Source: an uncultured Oscillospiraceae bacterium
GTDB lineage: Bacteria; Bacillota; Clostridia; Oscillospirales; Acutalibacteraceae
Length of the DNA stretch: 6,091 bases
Direction of reading: 5' to 3'
Assembly: GCA_900549055.1 (NCBI GenBank)
Contig: URNB01000113.1
Location: 1 to 6,091 of the forward strand
The notes below the pieces were generated by a model. That model saw only the letters and a program-made list of their open reading frames with translations. It ran no database searches and was not told where the DNA came from. Below, one piece after another: positions 1 through 5,885 of the stretch. The stretch's first letter is position 1. Every line of letters begins with the position of its first letter. The position numbers and the translations under genes are program-made.

Positions 1-5
1 TAACT

Positions 6-37
6 AAAAAAGCCAGACCTACTTTGTAGATCTGACT
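6..37 (-). terminator. Rho-independent terminator after tRNA-Thr
   Basis: On the minus strand the arms 37-26 and 22-11 form a 12-bp stem with a 3-nt loop, followed by a run of U (plus-strand A run at 6-11). Two positions are G.U wobbles in the minus-strand RNA but would be C.A mismatches in plus-strand RNA, so the hairpin is built for minus-strand transcripts. It lies about 60 nt downstream of the tRNA-Thr 3' end and is the natural end of that transcript. A short T run on the other side could give weak termination in the plus direction too. Confidence 0.85.
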
Positions 38-47
38 TTTTCAGTGA

Positions 48-63
48 CCTTGATTTCTCAAGG
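48..63 (-). other. Small GAAA-loop hairpin in the tRNA trailer
   Basis: CCTTGA and TCAAGG form a perfect 6-bp stem. In minus-strand RNA it is closed by a GAAA tetraloop, a stable GNRA loop. It lies between the tRNA 3' end and the terminator, so it should be in the 3' trailer that is removed during tRNA maturation. It may serve as a processing or stability element. It has no U tract, so it is not a terminator by itself. No function is demonstrated. Confidence 0.45.
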
Positions 64-98
64 GCTTTAGGCTTTTGTGCTTTATAGTCGCACAGGTC

Positions 99-174
<76 letters not shown>

Positions 175-199
175 ATGAAGCTATATCAGTGACTAGATT

Positions 200-228
200 A
201 TTATACGACAAAGTTCGCGCAATGTCAA
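200..228 (-). promoter_or_regulatory. Consensus sigma-A/70 promoter for tRNA-Thr
   Basis: On the minus strand a perfect TTGACA -35 box (228-223) is followed after exactly 17 bp by a perfect TATAAT -10 box (205-200). Transcription should start near 193, giving a leader of roughly 20 nt before the tRNA 5' end at 174. The bases just upstream of the -35 box (229-256) are A/T-rich with A and T tracts, like an UP element, and include the 10-bp palindrome TGAAATTTCA at 247-256. A full consensus fits a strong stable-RNA promoter. Confidence 0.93.
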
Positions 229-300
229 GTACAAATTTCGATTTTTTGAAATTTCATCGGCAGCCGCGAAAGCCGCTTTATAATAAGCCGCTGCTTTTCG

Positions 301-343
301 GATAATGCGCACCCCGTGTGTGTATCAAAGAGCGCGCATTATC
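301..343 (-). terminator. Long hairpin after the PQ-loop gene, possible terminator
   Basis: The perfect 10-bp inverted repeat GATAATGCGC/GCGCATTATC starts 10 nt after the stop codon of the small membrane-protein gene. In minus-strand RNA it extends inward by five more pairs (333-329 with 315-311), three of them G.U, giving a 15-bp stem with a 13-nt loop. The wobbles would be mismatches in plus-strand RNA, so the structure belongs to the minus transcript. No proper U run follows it (the next bases are CGAAAAGC), so it may be a weak or factor-assisted terminator, or an mRNA 3'-end stabiliser. The interval 229-300 holds only the A/T-rich promoter flank and three AGCCGC copies; I see no gene there. 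Confidence 0.45.
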
Positions 344-353
344 ATGCGGTGTT

Positions 354-683
354 TTATCGTTCCGCAGCAGCTCTGTCGGCAATTTCATCCAGCTTTTTGT
401 TCCTGAAATAAAGCGCCACATCTATTGAAATCTCAATAAAGTTAAGCACATAGAAGAAAAAGCTGAGGACAAATATAAAGCCTGATTTCGGTGCAATTCC
501 GAAAAAGCCCGCCGCCTCTATTATTTTTTTTGTTATTCCGCAGGCATAGCCTATAAGCAGAAAAATTTCAAAAAACAGGCTTTTGCCCTTCGCGGTGCGC
601 GAAATCCACGATTTGCGGATGGAAATCGGCCACGAAAGACCGAAACAGAATATTGTCAGTGCTTCAAGTAAATCAACAATCAT
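354..683 (-). CDS. Small PQ-loop/SemiSWEET-like membrane protein
   Basis: This 109-residue protein has three hydrophobic segments, at about residues 4-22, 36-55 and 67-93, and a short charged C-terminal tail (KKLDEIADR). The first helix ends in FGLSWPISIRKSW and is followed by a basic stretch RTAKGKS. This resembles the Pro-containing loop and Lys/Ser-rich linker of PQ-loop proteins; the canonical Gln is replaced by Ile (P19-I20). SemiSWEETs are also three-helix proteins that dimerise to move small sugars, but no substrate can be read from this sequence. AAGGGG lies 7 nt before the ATG and supports the start. The gene follows the redox operon by 57 nt and a hairpin, so it may be expressed by read-through or separately; I see no convincing promoter of its own. 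Its hydrophobic, A/T-richer make-up differs from the redox genes. The PQ-loop assignment is probable, not certain. Confidence 0.72.
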   Translation of the reverse strand: MIVDLLEALTIFCFGLSWPISIRKSWISRTAKGKSLFFEIFLLIGYACGITKKIIEAAGFFGIAPKSGFIFVLSFFFYVLNFIEISIDVALYFRNKKLDEIADRAAAER

Positions 684-700
684 CTTTAAACCCCTTAATA

Positions 701-726
701 ATCCGAGCCCCTTTCGGGGTTCGGAT
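701..726. terminator. GC-rich hairpin between redox operon and PQ-loop gene
   Basis: ATCCGAGCCCC and GGGGTTCGGAT form an 11-bp stem with a 4-nt loop, starting 15 nt after the flavoprotein stop codon. In minus-strand RNA, the direction of all the genes, the loop is GAAA but one pair is an A.C mismatch and only a weak TATTA tail follows. In plus-strand RNA that pair becomes G.U and a T-rich stretch follows (727-749). It is probably a partial or bidirectional terminator, or an attenuator that lowers expression of the downstream membrane-protein gene, whose ribosome site begins about 6 nt beyond the hairpin. Confidence 0.55.
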
Positions 727-740
727 ATTGTGTTTTTATA

Positions 741-2339
741 TTATTTTTGTCTTCTGTAATCGGGGAGCAGCTTCGGCGATACGGCGTCGGTCTTAATGCC
801 TGCCGCCTCACGCTCGGCGTCAAATTTGTTAATGTGATCAAGGGTCAGCTTGCCCACCTTGACGCCCTTTGACTTTTCTGCCGCGTTTTTGCCCGCAGTT
901 CTGCCGAATACGATTATATCAAGCAGAGAGTTGCCCATAAGGCGGTTTCTGCCGTGTATTCCGCCTACAGCCTCGCCCGCAACATACAGATTTTCAACGC
1001 AGGTGCTCATACCTGTAACGTTAATGTCAATACCGCCGTTCTGGTAGTGAAGGGTCGGGTACACAAGTATCGGCTCCTTGCGGATATCAATACCGTAGCT
1101 TGCGAACATACGCATCATAGCGGGTATTCTCTTTTCAATAGTGCCCTCGCCGCCGATTTTTTCAATCATCGGGGTATCAAGCCAAACAGCCTTGCCGCTG
1201 CCTGTGTCCACGCCCTCGTCGCGGTCGGAGCATTCTCTTATAATAGAAGCCGCCGCAACATCGCGCGTTTCAAGCGGATGCATAAATACCTTGCCGTCGC
1301 GGTTTACAAGCTTAGCGCCTAACGAACGCACCTTTTCGGTAACAAGCGCACCGAATATCTGCTGCGGGAAAGCCGCGCCCGTGGGGTGGTACTGCAATGT
1401 ATCGGCATACAAAAGCTTGGAGCCTACACGGTAAGCCAGCACCAATCCGTCCGCCGTAGCGCCGTAGTGGTTAGAGGTCGGGAAGCCCTGATAGTGCATG
1501 CGTCCCGCGCCGCCGGTTGCAATAATAACGGTTTTTGCGCGCGCCACCATAAGCTCCTTTGTTTCCATATTCATAAGCACCGCACCTGCGGCGTTGCCGT
1601 TTTCATCAAGAATAAGCTCAATAGCCGAGGTGAAGTCCACAACGGGAATACCGCGGTTTAAAACCTCATCGCGCAAGGTGCGCATAATTTCAGCGCCGGA
1701 GTAGTCTTTTGCTGCGTGCATACGCTTTCTCGAGGTGCCGCCGCCGTGGGTGGTAACCATGGTGCCGTCGGGCGTTTTATCAAACTCAACGCCTAATTCA
1801 TTAAGCCACTTAATAGCCTCGGGTGCGTCGCACACAAGCTTTGAAAGCAGTTCGCGCTTTGCTGCGAAATGACCGCCGCCGAATGCGTCTACAAAGTGTA
1901 TAGCCGGCGAATCGTTCGGCTTATCAGCCGCCTGAATACCGCCCTCCGCCATCATTGTGTTGGCGTCGCCTATGCGCAGCTTGGTAACTATCATAGTCTT
2001 AGCGCCGGCATTGTCCGCTTCGATTGCGGCTGAAGCACCCGCGCCGCCGCCGCCGATTATAAGCACGTCAACATCATATGTAACGTCGTTTAAATCAACG
2101 TCGTCCGCCTTGATGCGGCTGTGCGCCTCAAGCATTTCGCACAACTCGTGCGGCACCTGCTCGCCCTTGTTAGGCCCTATTTTAAGGGTGGAAAATTCGC
2201 TCTTTTTATAATCGGGGTGGTAAGCCGCCAAAAGGGCGTCCTTTTCGTCCGCGGTCATACGGCGCGGCTCTAATGCAATGTTATCTTCTCGTGCAGCCTC
2301 AACTGCTTTTAAAGACTTTTCAAATTCTTTTGAATACAT
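741..2339 (-). CDS. Fumarate reductase/succinate dehydrogenase-type flavoprotein
   Basis: This 532-residue soluble FAD protein should reduce fumarate or a similar unsaturated acid. The FAD-binding Rossmann motif DVLIIGGGGAG is at 91-101. Active-site motifs of the FrdA/SdhA family follow: QYHPTG (H318), TEKVR (T334, E335, R338), TRD (R359), PTLHY (H431) and HGRNRLMGNSL (R466). By family comparison, E335, R338 and R359 match the proton-delivery residues E245, R248 and R287 of E. coli FrdA, while H318, H431 and R466 match the substrate-binding residues. The His that carries covalent FAD in FrdA/SdhA is Asn (N127), so the FAD is probably non-covalent. Two oddities are a roughly 90-residue N-terminal extension with no recognised domain, and the lack of the long helical C-terminal domain of FrdA. 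AAGGAGG lies 10 nt upstream and overlaps the previous stop. It is the last redox gene of the operon, paired with the Fe-S subunit before it. NadB (L-aspartate oxidase) is less likely given this partner. The exact substrate is unproven. Confidence 0.9.
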   Translation of the reverse strand: MYSKEFEKSLKAVEAAREDNIALEPRRMTADEKDALLAAYHPDYKKSEFSTLKIGPNKGEQVPHELCEMLEAHSRIKADDVDLNDVTYDVDVLIIGGGGAGASAAIEADNAGAKTMIVTKLRIGDANTMMAEGGIQAADKPNDSPAIHFVDAFGGGHFAAKRELLSKLVCDAPEAIKWLNELGVEFDKTPDGTMVTTHGGGTSRKRMHAAKDYSGAEIMRTLRDEVLNRGIPVVDFTSAIELILDENGNAAGAVLMNMETKELMVARAKTVIIATGGAGRMHYQGFPTSNHYGATADGLVLAYRVGSKLLYADTLQYHPTGAAFPQQIFGALVTEKVRSLGAKLVNRDGKVFMHPLETRDVAAASIIRECSDRDEGVDTGSGKAVWLDTPMIEKIGGEGTIEKRIPAMMRMFASYGIDIRKEPILVYPTLHYQNGGIDINVTGMSTCVENLYVAGEAVGGIHGRNRLMGNSLLDIIVFGRTAGKNAAEKSKGVKVGKLTLDHINKFDAEREAAGIKTDAVSPKLLPDYRRQK

Positions 2340-2354
2340 AATCTGCGCGCCTCC

Positions 2355-3029
2355 TTATTTCTCAATTTCGCGGTTATTGTAAAGCTCTTTAAGCTCTTCA
2401 ACAGGCTTGCCCATAAGCGACTCTATAATTTCGGTAAACGCGCCCTCTTTAATTTCCTCAACGCGTTTTTCAAGGTGCTCTGACTTCGGCTCTATATACT
2501 TGCCGTTAAGTCTGCGTGCAAGCATTGCAACCTGCGGGTGGGAAATACCTGCGGGGCAGCGGGATGAGCACACGCCGCACATAACGCAGTCAAACGATTC
2601 CTCTGCGCACTTATCAAACTCGCCGCGCTGTGCATAGGCTATGTACTGCATAACATTAAGCGACTGCGTGCAGCTTTTTGTGCAGGCATTGCAGCCTACG
2701 CAGGCGTAAATTTCGGGGTAAAGCTGCATCATAATCTGCTCGGTGGGTTTAATTTTTTCAATATCGTAAACCTGTTTTACCAGTGGGAAGAAAGGCAGTG
2801 TTGCAACATACATATTGTTCTCAACCTTGGTCTGGCAGGCAAGGCAGGTTTTAAGCTCGCGGTCGCCCTTTATGCGGTAAATGGTGGCACAGGCGCCGCA
2901 AAAGCCGTTACGGCAGCCGCAGCCGCGTACAAGCTGATAGCCCGCGTATTCCATTGCGCGCATTATTGTAAGGTTATCCGGCACGCTGTATTTCTTGCCG
3001 AACAGGTAAACATCAACCATAGTATCCAT
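2355..3029 (-). CDS. Fumarate reductase-type iron-sulfur subunit (2Fe-2S + two 4Fe-4S)
   Basis: This 224-residue protein should wire electrons to the flavoprotein encoded next. The N-terminal ferredoxin-like domain (about 1-95) has a plant-type [2Fe-2S] pattern C39-x4-C44-x2-C47-x14-C62, with extra cysteines at 37 and 65. The second half carries two standard [4Fe-4S] motifs: C110/C113/C116/C120 and C148/C151/C154/C158-Pro. FrdB/SdhB of quinone-linked enzymes have a [3Fe-4S] site as the last cluster; here a complete four-cysteine motif stands in its place. No CCG domain is present, unlike TfrB of methanogen thiol:fumarate reductase. The last 60 residues are helical and charged. No signal peptide or membrane segment is visible, so the protein is cytoplasmic. 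AAGGAGG 7 nt before M1 supports this start over M4. It is 22 nt from the upstream gene and 15 nt from the downstream one, so co-transcription is very likely. Confidence 0.88.
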   Translation of the reverse strand: MDTMVDVYLFGKKYSVPDNLTIMRAMEYAGYQLVRGCGCRNGFCGACATIYRIKGDRELKTCLACQTKVENNMYVATLPFFPLVKQVYDIEKIKPTEQIMMQLYPEIYACVGCNACTKSCTQSLNVMQYIAYAQRGEFDKCAEESFDCVMCGVCSSRCPAGISHPQVAMLARRLNGKYIEPKSEHLEKRVEEIKEGAFTEIIESLMGKPVEELKELYNNREIEK

Positions 3030-3051
3030 TTGTTTTCCTCCTTATTCCTTA

Positions 3052-3885
3052 TCAGTACTCGTCGGGCAGCTCGTCTATTTCGTCAAAGCGGAAAACAGGG
3101 CCGTCCTTGCAGACGTATTTTGCGCCTATGTTACATCTGCCGCATTTGCCTATGCCGCACTTCATTCTAAGCTCCATTGTGGTGTAAACCTGGGTCTTAT
3201 CAAAGCCTAATTCCTGAAGCCCGGCAAGGGTGAATTTAATCATTATAGGCGGTCCGCAAAGCACGGCTATTTTATCGGTTGTAAAGCCCAGTTCCTTAAC
3301 ATAATTCGGAACAAAGCCAACGTGACCGTCCCACTCGGGCTGCTCGCGGTCAATTGTAAGATGAACGTTTACACCCGTATCATTTGCCCATTCTTCGATT
3401 ATTTCCTTGTAGTCAACAAGGTCTTGCTTACTGCGCGAGCCGTAAACAATATCAATCTTGCCGTAGCGGTCGCGGTAGTGGCGGCAGTAGTTAATAACCG
3501 AGCGCAAGGGCGCGAGACCTATGCCGCCGGCAACGAAAAGCAGGTCGTGACCCGCAAATTCGGTATCAACGGGGAAGGGTCTGCCGTAAGGCCCGCGGAT
3601 AGTTATTTCCTGACCCACTTCCATAGAGTGCAGCCACTCTGTAACGCAGCCGCATTTTTTTATTGAGAACTCCATAAACTCGGTGTTTGTGGGGGAAGAT
3701 GTGATTGAAAACATAGCCTCGCCCACACCGGGAATGGAAAGCATTGCGCACTGCCCCGGCATATGGTCGAAAGCCTTTTTGCCGTCGGGCGTTACAACGC
3801 GGAAGGTCTTAACATCGGGAGTGTCTATCCTGATATCGGTAACAACGCCGATCTTCGGAATAAGTGGTTCTTTAATATCAGCCAT
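3052..3885 (-). CDS. flxA: FAD/NAD(P)H-binding electron-transfer subunit, FlxA/AsrB-like
   Basis: This 277-residue protein of the ferredoxin-NAD(P)+ reductase superfamily resembles AsrB, PyrK and FlxA and should exchange electrons with NAD(P)H. The flavin domain (about 10-105) contains FSITSSP (59-65), in place of the usual RxYS motif, and GPYGRPF (98-104). The nucleotide-binding domain (about 112-230) has GGIGLAPLRS (120-129) and CGPP (210-213). The C-terminus carries a [2Fe-2S] site with C243-x4-C248-x2-C251-x7-C259, as in PyrK/AsrB proteins. The ATG lies 8 nt after GGGAGG and overlaps the upstream gene by 8 nt, implying translational coupling. An AsrB role in sulfite reduction is unlikely because no sirohaem AsrC follows; instead fumarate-reductase-like genes do. 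An MvhD-type protein upstream favours the Flx complex, in which this subunit oxidises NADH. NADH versus NADPH cannot be told from the sequence. Confidence 0.88.
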   Translation of the reverse strand: MADIKEPLIPKIGVVTDIRIDTPDVKTFRVVTPDGKKAFDHMPGQCAMLSIPGVGEAMFSITSSPTNTEFMEFSIKKCGCVTEWLHSMEVGQEITIRGPYGRPFPVDTEFAGHDLLFVAGGIGLAPLRSVINYCRHYRDRYGKIDIVYGSRSKQDLVDYKEIIEEWANDTGVNVHLTIDREQPEWDGHVGFVPNYVKELGFTTDKIAVLCGPPIMIKFTLAGLQELGFDKTQVYTTMELRMKCGIGKCGRCNIGAKYVCKDGPVFRFDEIDELPDEY

Positions 3886-4903
3886 TTGTGTTACCTCCCA
3901 GTTTTTTCATTACCTTTACAATGTTCATTTGTATCGGGCATTTTGCAAGACATCTGCCGCAGCCTACGCATGAGAACATACCGTCGTTATTCGTCGGGAA
4001 ATACACAAGCTTGTGCATAAACCTCTGGCGGAAACGCTCTAATTGAGTCAGTCGCGGCTGACCTGCGGACATTTTGGTGAATTCGGAATACATGCAGGAA
4101 TCCCAGCAGCGGAAACGCTTAACGCCGTGACCGGTGTTGAAGTCCTTAATATCGTAGCACTGGCAGGTGGGGCACACAAAGGTGCATGTGCCGCAGCCGA
4201 GGCAGCTTTCGGAAAGCTCTTTCCACTCGGGGCGGTCGAAAAATTCCTTTGTTTTGCCGTCACCGAAGGCATCCGCTTTAAGGCTTGCTAACGGCAGCTT
4301 TACCATACGCTCGCGCGTTACCTTTTGCTGCTCGGTAACTGCCGTGTTATCGGCTTCCTCGGTAATGCCTTCAAGCGCGGTTAAAAGCTTTTCGCCCTTT
4401 TCGGTCTTAGCGTCCATATAAAGCGCGTCTTCGGTTTTATAGCATACCACATCGCCCGCAGGCTCTGCCGCGTCTATACCGAAGGTGGTACAAAAGCAGG
4501 TTTCATTCGGCTTTGTGCAGGCAAGGGACATTATAACGCCGTGTTCGCGGCGGTTTTTGTAATAACTGTCTTGAGGTTCTGCCAAAAAGACCTTGTCAAG
4601 CACCTCAAAGCTTTTAACATCGCAGGCGCGAACGCCGAAAACCACAAAATCCTCGGTTTCGCTGCGGGTGTCTATAACCTCAATTTTCTTGCCTTCCACC
4701 TTAAAATCCATAAGATTTTCGGTTTGGGGGAAGAAGAAATCCTTTGCGCTCCTTACGGTGTTAAGCGAATCGGACAGCTTTTTGCCGTCTTCCCATTTTT
4801 CATATTTTGCGCCTGTTTTGGTATCAACCGGCATATAAAGCACATTGTTTTCTGCTATGGCGGAGAAAAGCGAATCTATTTTTTCAAGTGATATTTTACG
4901 CAT
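3878..4903 (-). CDS. AsrA-type 4Fe-4S dicluster protein, FlxB-like
   Basis: Counting from the preferred ATG, this is a 341-residue cytoplasmic electron carrier. The first 220 residues hold an AsrA-like region with FGVRACDVKS near 90 and a Cys-rich CTKPNETCFC near 129. Two [4Fe-4S] motifs follow: C234/C237/C240/C244-Pro, running on into an unusual CPTCQC, and C312/C315/C318/C322-Pro. AsrA is the Fe-S subunit of anaerobic sulfite reductase; FlxB-type proteins share this build and link the NADH-oxidising FlxA to the HdrA side. An ATG at 4909 exists, but it is only 1 nt from the AAGGAGG ribosome site (4917-4911). The ATG at 4903 is 7 nt away, so I chose it. With that start the gene overlaps its upstream neighbour by 8 nt, the same length as the overlap with its downstream neighbour. 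It lacks membrane segments. Which of the two dicluster proteins corresponds to FlxB or FlxC is inferred from gene order and resemblance. Confidence 0.86.
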   Translation of the reverse strand: MRKISLEKIDSLFSAIAENNVLYMPVDTKTGAKYEKWEDGKKLSDSLNTVRSAKDFFFPQTENLMDFKVEGKKIEVIDTRSETEDFVVFGVRACDVKSFEVLDKVFLAEPQDSYYKNRREHGVIMSLACTKPNETCFCTTFGIDAAEPAGDVVCYKTEDALYMDAKTEKGEKLLTALEGITEEADNTAVTEQQKVTRERMVKLPLASLKADAFGDGKTKEFFDRPEWKELSESCLGCGTCTFVCPTCQCYDIKDFNTGHGVKRFRCWDSCMYSEFTKMSAGQPRLTQLERFRQRFMHKLVYFPTNNDGMFSCVGCGRCLAKCPIQMNIVKVMKKLGGNTNG

Positions 4904-5885
4904 TTTCATTCCTCCTTACAGCGTCGCCCGGCTCAATATCCTCTGTGGTGTAGTTTACTATCGGAGCGCGCGAACCTACCTCTGCGCCCGCCTGATATTC
5001 GCCGTAAAAGCTGTCAATATCCTTTATAAACTTGCGGTTGAGCAGGTGCAGCGGAATGTGCTGCGGACATACTCTTGAGCACTCTCCGCAATCGGTGCAT
5101 CTTCCCACAACATGGAAAGCGCGGATAATGTGGAACATTTTTTCTTCAAACTCGTTTGAAGCCGCCTTGTTTTCAACGCCCGAATTGGGGTTATCAAACA
5201 CACACTTTTCGCAGGTGCAGGCGGGGCAAACATCGCGGCAGGCGTTGCAGCGTATACAGCGGGATAATTCGTTCTGCCAGAAAGCGAAACGCTCATCGGG
5301 TGTCATTTTTTCAAGTATTTCAACCTCATCAAAGCGGTGGGAGTCTAAAACAGTCCCGTCCTCGCCCAAAAGCTCATCGTAAGCCACGTGCTTTTTGGAT
5401 TTGCAGTTTAAGCATCTGTCAGGCAATAGCTTGTCTCTGTCAAGCGTTATTTCACCGTCAAACAGGGTTTCTATCGTTACATTATCGCCGTTATCGGTTA
5501 TCTTGGCAATACCCTCGGCACTGCTTTTTATTTTGCCCGTATCAAGCATACCGTTACACGGCACGCCCACGGCGTAAACCTTTTCACGGTCAAAGCGATG
5601 CTCGGTTAAAAGCTGGTTAAAGCTGTATGTATCGCAGGGCTTTAAGAAAACAAGAACCTTGTTTTCGCTCTTTCCCGTTTCCTTTACAAGGTACTTTGAA
5701 AAGTTAGCGCCGCAAAAATCGCCCCATACAAACTCTTTTTCAATATCCTCGGCAGTAGTGAAAAGTGCGGGGGTAATATCGTAATCAAACTCGCCCTTTT
5801 TCCAGCCGAAAACACGGTCAACCGTGCCGTTTTTAAGTAATTCGGAGGCTTTATTTACTAAAACTTCGCGTTTTATTTCTTGCAT
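4896..5885 (-). CDS. 4Fe-4S dicluster electron-transfer protein, FlxC-like
   Basis: This 329-residue cytoplasmic Fe-S protein has an N-terminal region with VFLKPCDTYS (near 79-88) and VGVPCNG (107-112), resembling the FGVRACD region of the AsrA-like protein encoded next. It then has a C158-x2-C161 pair in a CLNCKSKKHVAYDE context and two [4Fe-4S] motifs: C210/C213/C216/C220-Pro and C263/C266/C269/C273-Pro. The first runs on into CPACTCEKC, adding C223, C225 and C228. The gene sits between an MvhD/FlxD gene and the AsrA-like gene, as expected for FlxC in an Flx-type NADH dehydrogenase. GGAGG 7 nt upstream supports the ATG at 5885, which overlaps the MvhD-type gene by 13 nt. The tail after 290 has no clear domain. 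The function as an electron relay is sound; the name FlxC rests mainly on context. Confidence 0.84.
   Translation of the reverse strand: MQEIKREVLVNKASELLKNGTVDRVFGWKKGEFDYDITPALFTTAEDIEKEFVWGDFCGANFSKYLVKETGKSENKVLVFLKPCDTYSFNQLLTEHRFDREKVYAVGVPCNGMLDTGKIKSSAEGIAKITDNGDNVTIETLFDGEITLDRDKLLPDRCLNCKSKKHVAYDELLGEDGTVLDSHRFDEVEILEKMTPDERFAFWQNELSRCIRCNACRDVCPACTCEKCVFDNPNSGVENKAASNEFEEKMFHIIRAFHVVGRCTDCGECSRVCPQHIPLHLLNRKFIKDIDSFYGEYQAGAEVGSRAPIVNYTTEDIEPGDAVRRNENA
4911..4917 (-). promoter_or_regulatory. Ribosome binding site that decides the FlxB-like start
   Basis: AAGGAGG on the minus strand matches the anti-Shine-Dalgarno sequence perfectly. It is 1 nt from the ATG at 4909, which is too close, and 7 nt from the ATG at 4903, which is ideal. 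The true N-terminus is therefore probably MRKISLEK and not MKMRKISL. The site lies inside the last codons of the upstream gene, which ends at 4896, so termination and re-initiation are likely coupled. Confidence 0.75.

Noticed and set aside
279..284. TATAAT on the plus strand as a promoter for antisense RNA
   Set aside because: There is no acceptable -35 box 16-18 bp upstream, and the motif lies in an A/T-rich patch among AGCCGC copies.
741..825. Frameshift causing the short C-terminus of the flavoprotein
   Set aside because: The reading frame ends in a coherent charged tail (KLLPDYRRQK), and the short sequence after the stop is intergenic with a hairpin, leaving no room for a lost domain.
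741..2339. L-aspartate oxidase (NadB) or adenylylsulfate reductase alpha subunit
   Set aside because: The flavin motif alone could fit, but the adjacent FrdB-type Fe-S subunit, the TRD and HGRNRLMGNSL motifs and the absence of quinolinate or sulfate-reduction genes favour a fumarate-type reductase.
3052..4903. Anaerobic sulfite reductase AsrA-AsrB pair
   Set aside because: The two proteins resemble AsrA and AsrB, but no sirohaem AsrC follows; the flanking MvhD-type, second dicluster and fumarate-reductase-like genes fit an Flx-type complex better.
5156..5620. Plus-strand open frame of 154 codons, with others at 954-1322, 5032-5382 and 4541-4891
   Set aside because: They lie opposite genes with full Fe-S and flavin motifs, have low-complexity Arg/Ser/His-rich translations with no recognisable domain, and lack ribosome sites of the quality seen on the minus strand.
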